In this document: positions 7,541 to 14,838 of the stretch, piece after piece
Layout of the letters: the number at the start of each line of letters is the position of its first letter
Position numbering within the stretch: position 1 is the stretch's first letter
From: Allomuricauda sp.
GTDB lineage: Bacteria > Bacteroidota > Bacteroidia > Flavobacteriales > Flavobacteriaceae
Direction of reading: 5' to 3'
Assembly: GCA_028289745.1 (NCBI GenBank)
Contig: JANQOD010000179.1
Coordinates: 1 to 20,657 of the forward strand
Length of the DNA stretch: 20,657 nucleotides
The notes under the pieces: model-generated
What the model was told of the DNA's origin: nothing
What the model saw: only the letters and a program-made list of their open reading frames with translations
The model's database searches: none
Position numbers and translations under genes: made by a program

Positions 7541-9121
7541 TCAGTTCTGCTCCATTCCATCCAAAATTCTTTTGAAGCCCAAGGCCACACCGTTGGTCCA
7601 CCCAAAACCATCTTGGGTCTCATACTCACCACCGCCCGACAGAAGGCTCAAGTCTTCGACATTGTACTTTTCCATCATCTTGCCCGTGTTCTTGAATACC
7701 TTTTCATTCAAAGCCAGCCATCGTTCCATAATCTCACGCGCTTCCTCTTCGTATCCGTAGGCCAAAAGACCTTTTACGGCCATCCACTGCAATGGCGCCC
7801 AACCATTGGGGGCATCCCACTGCTGGCCAGAATGGTTTAGGGTAGAGACCAGTCCACCATCCTTTAGAAATGTCTCCATCAGCATATTTTTGACCTTTTC
7901 AGCTTGCCCTTGGTCCGCTATTCCAAAAAACAATGGGAAGGCCCCTGCCAAGGTCAAATGGGGTGTATGTGCCGCTGTCTCAAAATTGAAATCCATATAA
8001 AAGCCCTTTTCTTCGTTCCACAAATGTTTTCTGATAAGGTCTTTTCGTTGATCGGCAAGCATTGTGAAATTGTTAGCGATCTCTTCATCTCCCTTTAAAC
8101 GGCTGGCAGCTGCCAATTGCATTTCTAGGTGATAGAGCAAACAATTTAAGTCTACGGGAACAATGGAAGTGGTGCCCGTACTGGCAAAATCTTCTTCAAG
8201 GTACCATCTTGAACTGAAATCCCAACCACTTTCAGCGGCGGAACGTAAATCGCTATAGAGCCGTTCTTTTTCTGCTTGGGTATTTTTTTCTGAAGCGAGG
8301 TGAATGTCTTCTTTATAGGCTTCTGGTCGGGCCGTATTGCCTTTGTCCCAATAGCGATTGAGCAGACCGCTCCCGTTCATTTGAACCACGTGCTGATTCG
8401 CATCATAAGGCCCCCCAATACTGTCGTGCGCCATAAAAAACTCATATTCTTTGGCCATTTGGGGCAGGTAATGTAATAGTGTATTCTTGTCTTCTTGGGC
8501 CAATGTACTGACCATAACGCCAAAAAATGGCGGCTGCGAACGGGTCAGGAAGTAATCACGGGTACCATTCGGTATAAAGCCAATGGAGTCTAATAAAAAG
8601 GCAAAATTATCGACCATGCTCTTTGCCAGCTGTTTCTTATTGGCGGCCAATAGCCCCTCCATGGTGAAGTAGCTGTCCCAATAATAGATTTCCTGAAAAC
8701 GCCCACCGGGTACCACATAACGGTGTGGCAACGGTATACGGCTTGAATGGGGAATCAGCGTGTCGGGGCCCCGAGCCAGTTTATCCCACATGTTTTCAAT
8801 ATGTTCGTACATGGTCTTGGTCGTATCGGTTTTGATTTCCAAAGATTTCATGGAACGATCTTCAAAATTTTCCTTCACAAAGATTTCCAAATCAAAATCA
8901 GCTTGTCTTTTGGCCTCAAGGTATTTGATTTCCAATTCGGCAATGGATCCTTTGGGCACCAGATCGACAAATGTTTTTGAGTCTTCATAGACCGCTGCCA
9001 ATTGCACATCTTTGAACAGTTGCGATTCATAAAGACCATCGATCTTTTTGATTTCTACAGCTTGCCTGCAACCAGACAGTAAGAACAAAAACAGGAATAG
9101 GGAAAATACTTGTAATCTCAC
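7541..9121 (-). CDS. treA: GH37 trehalase, predicted lipoprotein
   Basis: This is an alpha,alpha-trehalase of glycoside hydrolase family 37, which splits trehalose into two glucose. Both family signatures are present: PGGRFQEIYYWDSY (about residues 138-151 from the chosen start) and QWDAPNGWAP (about 434-443). The catalytic acid lies in ESGWDFSSRW (Asp near 301) and the probable base in MMEKYNVED (Glu near 484). The N-terminus is a lipoprotein signal ending LLSGC. I choose the GTG at 9121 because it gives a standard 17-residue leader (MRLQVFSLFLFLFLLSG) before the cysteine. The ATG at 9166 adds 15 residues in front and places translation close to the operator. The product should be anchored in the periplasm or on the surface. 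It is co-transcribed with DUF2652 and divergent from a GntR regulator that probably controls it. Confidence 0.93.
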   Translation of the reverse strand: MRLQVFSLFLFLFLLSGCRQAVEIKKIDGLYESQLFKDVQLAAVYEDSKTFVDLVPKGSIAELEIKYLEAKRQADFDLEIFVKENFEDRSMKSLEIKTDTTKTMYEHIENMWDKLARGPDTLIPHSSRIPLPHRYVVPGGRFQEIYYWDSYFTMEGLLAANKKQLAKSMVDNFAFLLDSIGFIPNGTRDYFLTRSQPPFFGVMVSTLAQEDKNTLLHYLPQMAKEYEFFMAHDSIGGPYDANQHVVQMNGSGLLNRYWDKGNTARPEAYKEDIHLASEKNTQAEKERLYSDLRSAAESGWDFSSRWYLEEDFASTGTTSIVPVDLNCLLYHLEMQLAAASRLKGDEEIANNFTMLADQRKDLIRKHLWNEEKGFYMDFNFETAAHTPHLTLAGAFPLFFGIADQGQAEKVKNMLMETFLKDGGLVSTLNHSGQQWDAPNGWAPLQWMAVKGLLAYGYEEEAREIMERWLALNEKVFKNTGKMMEKYNVEDLSLLSGGGEYETQDGFGWTNGVALGFKRILDGMEQN

Positions 9122-9180
9122 GATAGTTAGGTTAATTAATGTCCTAAGATACTGTAATAAATCCATACCTTAGACGTTAA

Positions 9181-9194
9181 AATCGTATACGATT
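9181..9194. promoter_or_regulatory. perfect palindrome, probable GntR/FadR-type operator
   Basis: AATCGTATACGATT is a perfect 14-bp palindrome five bases before the ATG of the GntR-family gene and in the gap before the divergent trehalase gene. It fits the TNGT...ACNA half-site pattern with a GTATAC core known for FadR-subfamily regulators. I found no second copy in the window. Repression of the regulator itself is likely; control of trehalase is plausible. Two weak Bacteroidota -7-like boxes (TACCTTAG at 9166-9173 on plus, TATCTTAG on minus nearby) flank it, but neither has a good TTG partner. Confidence 0.65.
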
Positions 9195-9199
9195 CGGAA

Positions 9200-9847
9200 A
9201 TGCTTCAAACTACCATACTGCGCGATAAAGTCAAGGATTTCATTTTGATGGAAATGCAAAAAGGCGCACTTTCTGTTGGAAAAACCATCAATTTGGCCGC
9301 CCTTTCACGAAAATTGGGCATCAGCGTCACCCCTATTAGGGAGGCCCTAAGCCAACTTGAGGAATCCCAGATTATCAAGGCCGTGCCCAACCGTGGCTTT
9401 GTGGTGGCCGAACTGCAATTGAAAGAGGCCAAAGACCTCTATGCAACGGTATCACAGCTTGAGGTAATGGCCATTGAGGACTCGCATTTCACTGAAAAGG
9501 CCATTCGCGATCTAAAGAAAAGCCTTTTGAGGTTGCAACAGTCACACACCCATAATGCCAGGCTACAAGCGCGTTATAGATTTCATGATTTGCTCATTGG
9601 GCATTGCAACAACCGTATCTTGATACAACTTTTAAGGAAGCTGAAACACCGAATCTTATTTTATGAACAGGCCTTTATCAGGGATGCCTCGGTTTATGAA
9701 AATGTTGATAACCAAATGGAGGCCATTATTCAGGCCCTTGAAGAAGATAATATTCCAACGGCCGCTTTAATCTTAAAAATGAACTGGATGATTGTCTTGC
9801 AATATCTAGAAAAACGGCTATCTGCTGTACCGCATGATAGCGCCTAA
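9200..9847 (+). CDS. GntR-family transcriptional regulator, FadR/FCD subfamily
   Basis: This is a 215-residue regulator. Residues about 15-73 form the winged helix-turn-helix, with LAALSRKLGISVTPIREALSQL and the wing NRGFVVAEL that are diagnostic for GntR. Residues about 80-205 are an all-helical FCD ligand domain. In many FCD domains an Asp and three His bind a metal. The first His is present (YRFHDLLIGH), but the usual His in the late 'H-x-x-I-x-x-A-I' helix is replaced (NQMEAIIQAL), so the metal site may be incomplete and the ligand different. It is divergent from trehalase, with a palindromic operator in front of its own start codon. Autoregulation and control of trehalose use are inferred from position. 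Confidence 0.92.
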   Translation: MLQTTILRDKVKDFILMEMQKGALSVGKTINLAALSRKLGISVTPIREALSQLEESQIIKAVPNRGFVVAELQLKEAKDLYATVSQLEVMAIEDSHFTEKAIRDLKKSLLRLQQSHTHNARLQARYRFHDLLIGHCNNRILIQLLRKLKHRILFYEQAFIRDASVYENVDNQMEAIIQALEEDNIPTAALILKMNWMIVLQYLEKRLSAVPHDSA

Positions 9848-9919
9848 GATCCAAAGTTTGGACATAAACCGAGGGAAAAAAGGGTAAAACCTTTGATAAT
9901 CGAAAAATCAATACTTTGT

Positions 9920-10087
9920 TCAAGCATGTGAAGATTCATTGGCCCCAGGCATTTTTTGTGCCCTGTTCTTTTTTTGGGCAGGTTCGATTTCTTGAAAGAT
10001 TCCGCATGAAATCTGCCGTCTCACCAATGATTTTTTAGGCTTCTTCGCCAAGGCCTCGATTTGTTTGTTCAAAAACTGCATATCCAT
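9920..10087 (-). CDS. doubtful small ORF, 55 aa
   Basis: From ATG 10087 this ORF encodes a Lys/Gln-rich 55-residue peptide beginning MDMQFLNKQIEALAKKPKK and ending GANESSHA. The same frame is open upstream for a further 30-odd codons, back to the mocA stop codon itself, with TTG codons as other possible starts. No ribosome-binding site, signal peptide or known domain is evident. It could be a real small protein, the remnant of a longer C-terminus, or chance. I do not recognise it. Confidence 0.22.
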   Translation of the reverse strand: MDMQFLNKQIEALAKKPKKSLVRRQISCGIFQEIEPAQKKNRAQKMPGANESSHA

Positions 10088-10147
10088 CAAACGCAAAAAG
10101 AGATTGATTGTTGTAATGGCATTTCCACCTTGAATTTGTTTACATAA

Positions 10148-10180
10148 GAGCTCCTTCCAGCTTGATCTGGCAGTAAGCTC
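10148..10180 (-). repeat. nested hairpin just after the mocA stop
   Basis: On the transcribed strand, GAGCT-(5)-CCAG-(6)-CTGG-(4)-AGCTC pairs as an outer 5-bp stem and an inner 4-bp stem. It begins about 7 nt after the stop of the last gene of the Moco run. No U-run follows, so it is not a classic rho-independent terminator; it could be a 3'-end stabilising or attenuating structure. Confidence 0.3.
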
Positions 10181-10186
10181 CTGGTT

Positions 10187-10795
10187 TTAGTCTTCAAGCT
10201 TTCCATGTTCATTATATAGTCTATGATAAACTTCAAGGGTATCTATATCTACGGCCCTTCCTTTTGGGGCCACCACTTCTAATTGTCCGGCATTTTTTTC
10301 AAGTATTTTTTTTGCTCCGAAATCAGCGTTCAATTCCCGTAATTGGTCAGATAACGAGTTATGGAAAACTGCGGGCACCCCCACCCCGTTATCATATTGG
10401 GTAGCCGTTGTTTTGTTTTCTTTTTTAAAGGTGGTGATCAATTCGACAAGGTGCCCATGGCCCAACAGTGGTTGGTCGGCCAACATGATCAAGAGTCCAT
10501 CAACATCATGGTTGGCGACGACGTGCCGCACACCACAGGCGATGGAACTCCCCAAGCCCTTTTGCCAATTATCATTGGTGATGGTCTCCACAGTTTCGGG
10601 AAGCGTTTTTTTGACTTCCCCAGCATGTGCGCCAAGTACGACCACTACCCTATTCGACACTTTTTTTGCCTGTGCCACGGCATGGTTCAATAGCGTGGTT
10701 TGTTTCCAGGGGAGCAATTGTTTGGGTACGCCCATGCGCGAAGAAGCGCCTGCGGCCAATAGCAATGCTATAATTTTTTTGTCGGGCCTATGCAT
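10187..10795 (-). CDS. mocA: MocA-like molybdenum cofactor cytidylyltransferase
   Basis: This is a 202-residue NTP-transferase. The N-terminal nucleotide loop is LLAAGASSRMGVPKQLLPW, the LAAG form seen in MocA (CTP:molybdopterin) rather than the LAGG form of MobA. The metal-site motif is LADQPLL, again the MocA type. A late segment, GVGVPAVFHNSL...LNADFGAKKIL, is typical of the family. It should attach CMP to molybdopterin-Mo to make the MCD form used by xanthine-oxidase-family hydroxylases, one of which starts this gene run. The start is taken at ATG 10795, which overlaps the xdhC stop (TGATG); an adjacent GTG at 10798 is the alternative. It is the last gene of the run and directly follows xdhC, whose product handles MCD cofactor. 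Confidence 0.88.
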   Translation of the reverse strand: MHRPDKKIIALLLAAGASSRMGVPKQLLPWKQTTLLNHAVAQAKKVSNRVVVVLGAHAGEVKKTLPETVETITNDNWQKGLGSSIACGVRHVVANHDVDGLLIMLADQPLLGHGHLVELITTFKKENKTTATQYDNGVGVPAVFHNSLSDQLRELNADFGAKKILEKNAGQLEVVAPKGRAVDIDTLEVYHRLYNEHGKLED

Positions 10796-11805
10796 CACGT
10801 ATGGATTTTCCCTTCTTTTTCTTTTAAGCGTATGGGTCTTTTTTGATTGATGACCGCCAGTATCTCTGAAAGCACCGATATGGCTATTTCTTGTGGGGTC
10901 TCTGCCCCAATGTCAAGACCTGCCGGGCCATGTATGCCCGTTAAAAATTCTTCCGATAGATCAGGATGCCGTTCAAGCAGCGCATCGAATAGTTTTTCAC
11001 GCCTACTGGCGGGACCCAACAATCCGAAATACGCTGGATCGACATCTTTCAATGCCATTAGATATTGTAGGTCTTTTGCAAAACTGTGGGTCATCAGCAC
11101 AATTGCCGTTTCATGGTCTACATTCAATTGCAATGACCCGCCCTCTTCTTGTACAAATTCAGTGGCGCCAGGAAAATCTGAAATGGTTTTCTCTTCTCTC
11201 GGGTCGACCACCACGGTAACTTCCCAACCCATCATGGTGGCGTACGAACAAAGCTGTACCGCATCATGCTCGGCCCCAATGATGGCCATTTTGAAGCAAG
11301 GCTGCATGGTCTGTTCAAAATGTTCAGTATGCTCTGGTAACTTGCCAAAATTATTTCTAACCCCAATCGCGTTATCATCAAAATGAAAAAGAGAGCCAAT
11401 CGTCTCCCGCTCACCGTACTGTTTCTGAAATGCACTTATGATCTTGAATGGTCTTCGTGAACCGATGGTTTGCCAAAAAGCATCTAAAAAAGCGGTACTT
11501 GGTGAAAAGGGCTCCAATAAAATGTACAGAATGCCCTCACAGCCCAAACGATAACGGCCATCGTACGTCATCACCTTGGGTATACCCGAGGCAAAAACGC
11601 TTTCGGCCTGTCGAAGCACCTCTTTTTCAACACAGCCCCCGCTAACGGCTCCGACCATTTTGCCATTTTCAAGTAACAACATACGTACCCCAGGGCGCCG
11701 ATATGAAGATCCCTCTAAAGCGACCACTGTGACCAATACGGTCTTAATGCCCTCTTTTTTTGCTGCCTCGTGGGCCTGTACTATGTTCTTCAGTTCATGT
11801 GTCAT
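10795..11805 (-). CDS. xdhC: XdhC/CoxI-family Moco insertion chaperone
   Basis: This 336-residue protein has two domains. The N-terminal XdhC_CoxI domain has LVTVVALEGSSYRRPGVRML and the conserved cysteine in GAVSGGCVEKEV. The C-terminal Rossmann-like domain starts near residue 170 (FKMAIIGAEHDAVQL) and ends with GPAGLDIGAETPQEIAISVLSEI, a hallmark of the family. XdhC proteins bind the cofactor, promote its sulfuration and hand it to xanthine-oxidase-type apoenzymes. Here the second-domain loop reads GAEHDA where many members have GAGHVA. It overlaps the moeA stop by ATGA and the mocA start by one base, consistent with coupled synthesis and a hand-over from MocA to XdhC to the hydroxylase encoded at the head of the run. 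Confidence 0.93.
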   Translation of the reverse strand: MTHELKNIVQAHEAAKKEGIKTVLVTVVALEGSSYRRPGVRMLLLENGKMVGAVSGGCVEKEVLRQAESVFASGIPKVMTYDGRYRLGCEGILYILLEPFSPSTAFLDAFWQTIGSRRPFKIISAFQKQYGERETIGSLFHFDDNAIGVRNNFGKLPEHTEHFEQTMQPCFKMAIIGAEHDAVQLCSYATMMGWEVTVVVDPREEKTISDFPGATEFVQEEGGSLQLNVDHETAIVLMTHSFAKDLQYLMALKDVDPAYFGLLGPASRREKLFDALLERHPDLSEEFLTGIHGPAGLDIGAETPQEIAISVLSEILAVINQKRPIRLKEKEGKIHT

Positions 11806-13001
11806 TGTAGTATTCTTTTTGTGGGATAAAAAGGCGCCAAATCACCTTCGCTATAGTCTGTCTCGGGGTTGAAACGAACAAAACCGTTCGATTGGGCCAA
11901 GCTGGTCAAATCGCCAGAACCATTGCCCAAGACCAAGGTAGCTTTTAATCGACCCCTTTTCAGATGTACCTTGGCACGAATGAAACGTGTCAACCCAGTG
12001 GGGTTATCAAAAGCCTCATCAAGTACCACACTGTGTTCATCAAGCGGGAGACCCAGGGATCTTCGAAGCCATGGCAGAAAATACACATGATAACTGGCGA
12101 AGGTCGAAGCAGGGTTACCCGGAAAAGCAAAAACCGTGGCCGCACCATCTGCCTTGGTACCAAACCAAAATGGTTTTCCAGGACGTTGGGCAACCCTATG
12201 AAATTTTTTTTCAACGCCCAATTCTTCCAAGATCTTTGGCAGGTAATCGTATTTTCCCTTTGAAACGCCCCCACTTAACAACACTACATCGTTTTCTTGC
12301 AAAGCGGTAGCCACTCCTTTCTTTATTTCTGATTCAAGATCATTGATATGCAATAAATTACATTCTATACCTTCAACTTTTAGTACAGCATCTAAAGAAT
12401 AGCTATTCGATTTTCTGATTTGATGCGGAAGCGGCTTTTCATCAACATTGACCAGTTCGTTCCCTGTTGAGACCACGGTTATTTTGGGAAGTTTTTTTAC
12501 CAACACCTTCGCTTTGCCCACAGTCGCCAAAACGCCGATTTCAGCGGCCTCGATCTTCGTGCCCTTTTTGAGTACCGATGCGTTCTTGGGCTCGTCACTT
12601 CCCCTTTTGTGGATGTTCTGCCCTCTTGAAACGATTTTCTCTATACATGCCGTACCATTTTCAATATTGATATGCTCGTACATCACCACCGTATCGGTAT
12701 TTTCAGGTAGCACGGCACCGGTCATCACTTCTATACAGTTCTCATGGTTTTGCAAGGTTTGCTGCGGACCCCCAGCAGGGGCAACACCTTCAATTTCGAA
12801 TGAACGCACACCCTTTTCATAGGCTTTATGGGCAATGGCAATGCCATCTTTTGTCACCCTGTCAAAGGGCGGAAAATCACGGTCTGCTCTAACATCTTCT
12901 GCCAATATCAGGCCATGGGCAGCCTTCAAGGGCACTTGTATGCTACCAAAATCCCTCGTGGCATCCAATACCGACCGATATGCCTCCTCGTATGAAATCA
13001 T
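11802..13001 (-). CDS. moeA: molybdopterin molybdotransferase MoeA
   Basis: MoeA inserts molybdenum into adenylated molybdopterin. The 399-residue protein shows the standard order: N-terminal MISYEEAYRSVL and PLKAAHGLILAEDV, the D-F-P-P-F-D-R motif (DFPPFDRVTKDGIAI), GAVLPENTDTVVMYE, the MPT-binding core ITVVSTGNELV, LLSGGVSKGKYDYLP, FAFPGNPAST, and a C-terminal beta domain. The start is taken at ATG 13001, which overlaps the TSUP stop as ATGA and gives the usual MoeA opening; an ATG at 13022 adds seven residues. In the DFPPFDR segment the Arg-Val-Thr-Lys stretch replaces the commoner S-x-M-D-G, a variant worth noting. Family assignment is secure. Confidence 0.95.
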   Translation of the reverse strand: MISYEEAYRSVLDATRDFGSIQVPLKAAHGLILAEDVRADRDFPPFDRVTKDGIAIAHKAYEKGVRSFEIEGVAPAGGPQQTLQNHENCIEVMTGAVLPENTDTVVMYEHINIENGTACIEKIVSRGQNIHKRGSDEPKNASVLKKGTKIEAAEIGVLATVGKAKVLVKKLPKITVVSTGNELVNVDEKPLPHQIRKSNSYSLDAVLKVEGIECNLLHINDLESEIKKGVATALQENDVVLLSGGVSKGKYDYLPKILEELGVEKKFHRVAQRPGKPFWFGTKADGAATVFAFPGNPASTFASYHVYFLPWLRRSLGLPLDEHSVVLDEAFDNPTGLTRFIRAKVHLKRGRLKATLVLGNGSGDLTSLAQSNGFVRFNPETDYSEGDLAPFYPTKRILQ

Positions 13002-13780
13002 CTGAATACGTTCAATTGCCATCCATTATCCAATAATACCCTTATGCCGACCACAAAGACCAAAAGCGCGGTAATGAGACGTATTGTCTTTGACGAAAAC
13101 TGGCCCAAGCTCAAACGTACGCCCAGCTGCCCTGCTACAATGACCACGGCCAACAGTATACCGATCTCGGGCCAAAACCATTCGAAAGTGCCCGCATAGG
13201 TCAATCCGGTCAAGCCTGAAACGGAATTTACCAAAATAAAAAAACTGGCCAGGGCGGCAATTACCAGAGGCCTATCCCATTTGAGATAGTTCAACACGGG
13301 CGCCAAAAAAATACCGCCCCCTATCCCTACCAGACCCGAGAGCAAGCCAATGCCGCCTCCCAACAAATACGAAATATATGGGGGGTACCGCTTTGGTTCA
13401 AAATCAGTTTTCAGCTGTATCGTCTGTATGGCCAAAGCAATGGCAGAGGCAATAAGGCTAATGCCCAAAATGATAAAAAAGATGTGCTCTTCAAGTCTAA
13501 AAGATGCCCCCAAGAACGCCATGGGAACACTGGTTATGACAAAGGGGAGAAATTTTTTTAATTGTAAATGCCCTCTTTGGAAATACAAGTAACAACTACC
13601 TGAGACCACCGCAAGATTGCATAGCAGCGCGGTACTGCGGATCACAAAAAAACTGGTCAGCACCAAAGCCAAAATGGCCAAATAACTTGACCCGCCACCA
13701 AAACCCACACTTGAATAGAGCAGCGCAATTATAAAAAAGATGGCCATAAGGCCCACAAACTCACCGGTGGCTAAAGACAT
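12998..13780 (-). CDS. TSUP (TauE/SafE) family membrane transporter
   Basis: This 260-residue integral membrane protein has about eight predicted hydrophobic segments. It carries the duplicated TSUP pattern: FFIIALLYSSVGFGGGSSYLA in the first half and GGGIGLLSGLVGIGGGIFLAP in the second. TSUP proteins move sulfite, sulfoacetate or related sulfur anions across the inner membrane. It overlaps moeB by 10 bp and moeA by 4 bp, so it belongs firmly to the Moco transcript. Roles that fit: export of sulfite made when sulfur passes through the rhodanese/MoaD route, or uptake or export of an oxyanion such as molybdate, for which no ModABC is seen in the window. Substrate is unproven. Confidence 0.9.
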   Translation of the reverse strand: MSLATGEFVGLMAIFFIIALLYSSVGFGGGSSYLAILALVLTSFFVIRSTALLCNLAVVSGSCYLYFQRGHLQLKKFLPFVITSVPMAFLGASFRLEEHIFFIILGISLIASAIALAIQTIQLKTDFEPKRYPPYISYLLGGGIGLLSGLVGIGGGIFLAPVLNYLKWDRPLVIAALASFFILVNSVSGLTGLTYAGTFEWFWPEIGILLAVVIVAGQLGVRLSLGQFSSKTIRLITALLVFVVGIRVLLDNGWQLNVFR

Positions 13781-14838
13781 AGAGGTGCGGTTTTGTCCAT
13801 TCCGCCCAAGATATGCAAAATCGATGCTTTTGGTTTTTCTTTTCGCACTATTTCAAGGGCGGCAGCACTTCTTTTTCCTGATTGACAGATGAGGTACACC
13901 TCCGTACCAAAATTAATTTCACGAATTCTTGAGGGCAATTCATGCAGGGGAATGTTCTTTGCCCCATCGAGATGAAAATCTGCATACTCATCGGGGTTGC
14001 GAACATCGATCAGCTGTAATTTTTTGGTTTTTAGCCGTTCGGCAAATTCTTTGGGTTCCAAAGATGACATATTTTCACAGTGCGCAATGCCATAAGATGC
14101 TTGCAGTTCTTTGATGTTTTTGTTCTCAGGATTTACCTCAAAACTTATTTTTTGCACCGCTTGTGCAAGGCCATCGTACACCAACAATTTACCTGATAGT
14201 ACCTCACCTATGCCCGTAATGACCTTAACGGTCTCCAACGCTTGCAAGGTACCTATAATGCCCGGCAATACCCCCAAAACGCCGTTGTCATCGCAGTTCG
14301 GCACTTCATCGGCCTTTGGCATTTTAGAAAAAAGGCAACGATATGTTGGCCCTTCTTCATGGTTGAAGACGCTGACCTGCCCCTCAAAACCATGCAAAGC
14401 ACCATATACAAAAGGTTTATGGAGCATCACACAAGCATCGTTTATCAAATATCGAGTGGCAAAATTGTCGGTGGCATCGACAACAACATCAAACCCTTTG
14501 ATTATCTGCAGGGCATTATGCTTGGTCAAAAAAGTATCGAAAGGCACTAGGTCGGTGGTCGTATTTTGGCCTGCCAGTTTATCAAGTGCCACTTCTAGTT
14601 TTGGTCTTCCCACATCATTTTCAGCATAGAGCACTTGACGTTGTAGGTTATGTTTTTCGATCAGATCTTGTTCGACTAGACCCAAGGTGCCCACACCCAT
14701 GGCATTCAAGTATTGCACAACGGGCAGTCCCAATCCGCCAAGGCCCACCACCAATACACTGGCTTGGGCAAGTTTTGCCTGACCTTCGGGACCAAAGTGC
14801 TTCAATTGTTGCTGTCTTATGTAACGATTGTTGGCCAT
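13771..14838 (-). CDS. moeB: MoeB/ThiF-type adenylyltransferase with C-terminal rhodanese domain
   Basis: This is a 355-residue E1-like enzyme that adenylates the C-terminus of MoaD and, through its rhodanese domain, can deliver sulfur for the thiocarboxylate. Residues 1-235 are ThiF/MoeB: ATP loop VVGLGGLGLP, the Arg helix NLQRQVLY, DATDNFATRYLIND, and the conserved Cys182 in VPNCDDNGVLGVLPG. Residues about 260-355 are rhodanese-like, with the active-site loop CQSGKRS (Cys318). The structural zinc site of E. coli MoeB (two CxxC pairs) is absent: the first pair reads TYRC and the second NPENK, as in zinc-less MoeZ-like forms. It begins on the last base of the mobA stop (TAATG). It should work with MoaD encoded upstream in the same run. 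Confidence 0.93.
   Translation of the reverse strand: MANNRYIRQQQLKHFGPEGQAKLAQASVLVVGLGGLGLPVVQYLNAMGVGTLGLVEQDLIEKHNLQRQVLYAENDVGRPKLEVALDKLAGQNTTTDLVPFDTFLTKHNALQIIKGFDVVVDATDNFATRYLINDACVMLHKPFVYGALHGFEGQVSVFNHEEGPTYRCLFSKMPKADEVPNCDDNGVLGVLPGIIGTLQALETVKVITGIGEVLSGKLLVYDGLAQAVQKISFEVNPENKNIKELQASYGIAHCENMSSLEPKEFAERLKTKKLQLIDVRNPDEYADFHLDGAKNIPLHELPSRIREINFGTEVYLICQSGKRSAAALEIVRKEKPKASILHILGGMDKTAPLCL

Larger units (their letters stand above)
9848..10186. other. gap of about 340 bp between convergent units
   Basis: This gap separates the plus-strand GntR gene from the 3' end of the minus-strand Moco run. It holds a doubtful small ORF (9920-10087, minus), a nested hairpin just after the mocA stop, the odd palindrome TCCAAAGTTTGGA (9850-9862), and a weak stem AAAGG/CCTTT (9879-9894). 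Read on the minus strand, that stem is followed by a T-rich run and could help end the Moco transcript. No tRNA or recognisable small RNA is seen. Confidence 0.5.

Noticed and set aside
9850..9862. TCCAAAGTTTGGA as a terminator for the GntR gene
   Set aside because: The loop would be a single base, and no T-run follows. It is better described as a small palindrome of unknown meaning.
10847..11386. 179-codon plus-strand ORF
   Set aside because: Antisense to xdhC, which has all family motifs. The product is Ser/Cys-rich low-complexity shadow sequence.
14111..14629. 172-codon plus-strand ORF
   Set aside because: Antisense to moeB, with no ribosome site and no recognisable motif.
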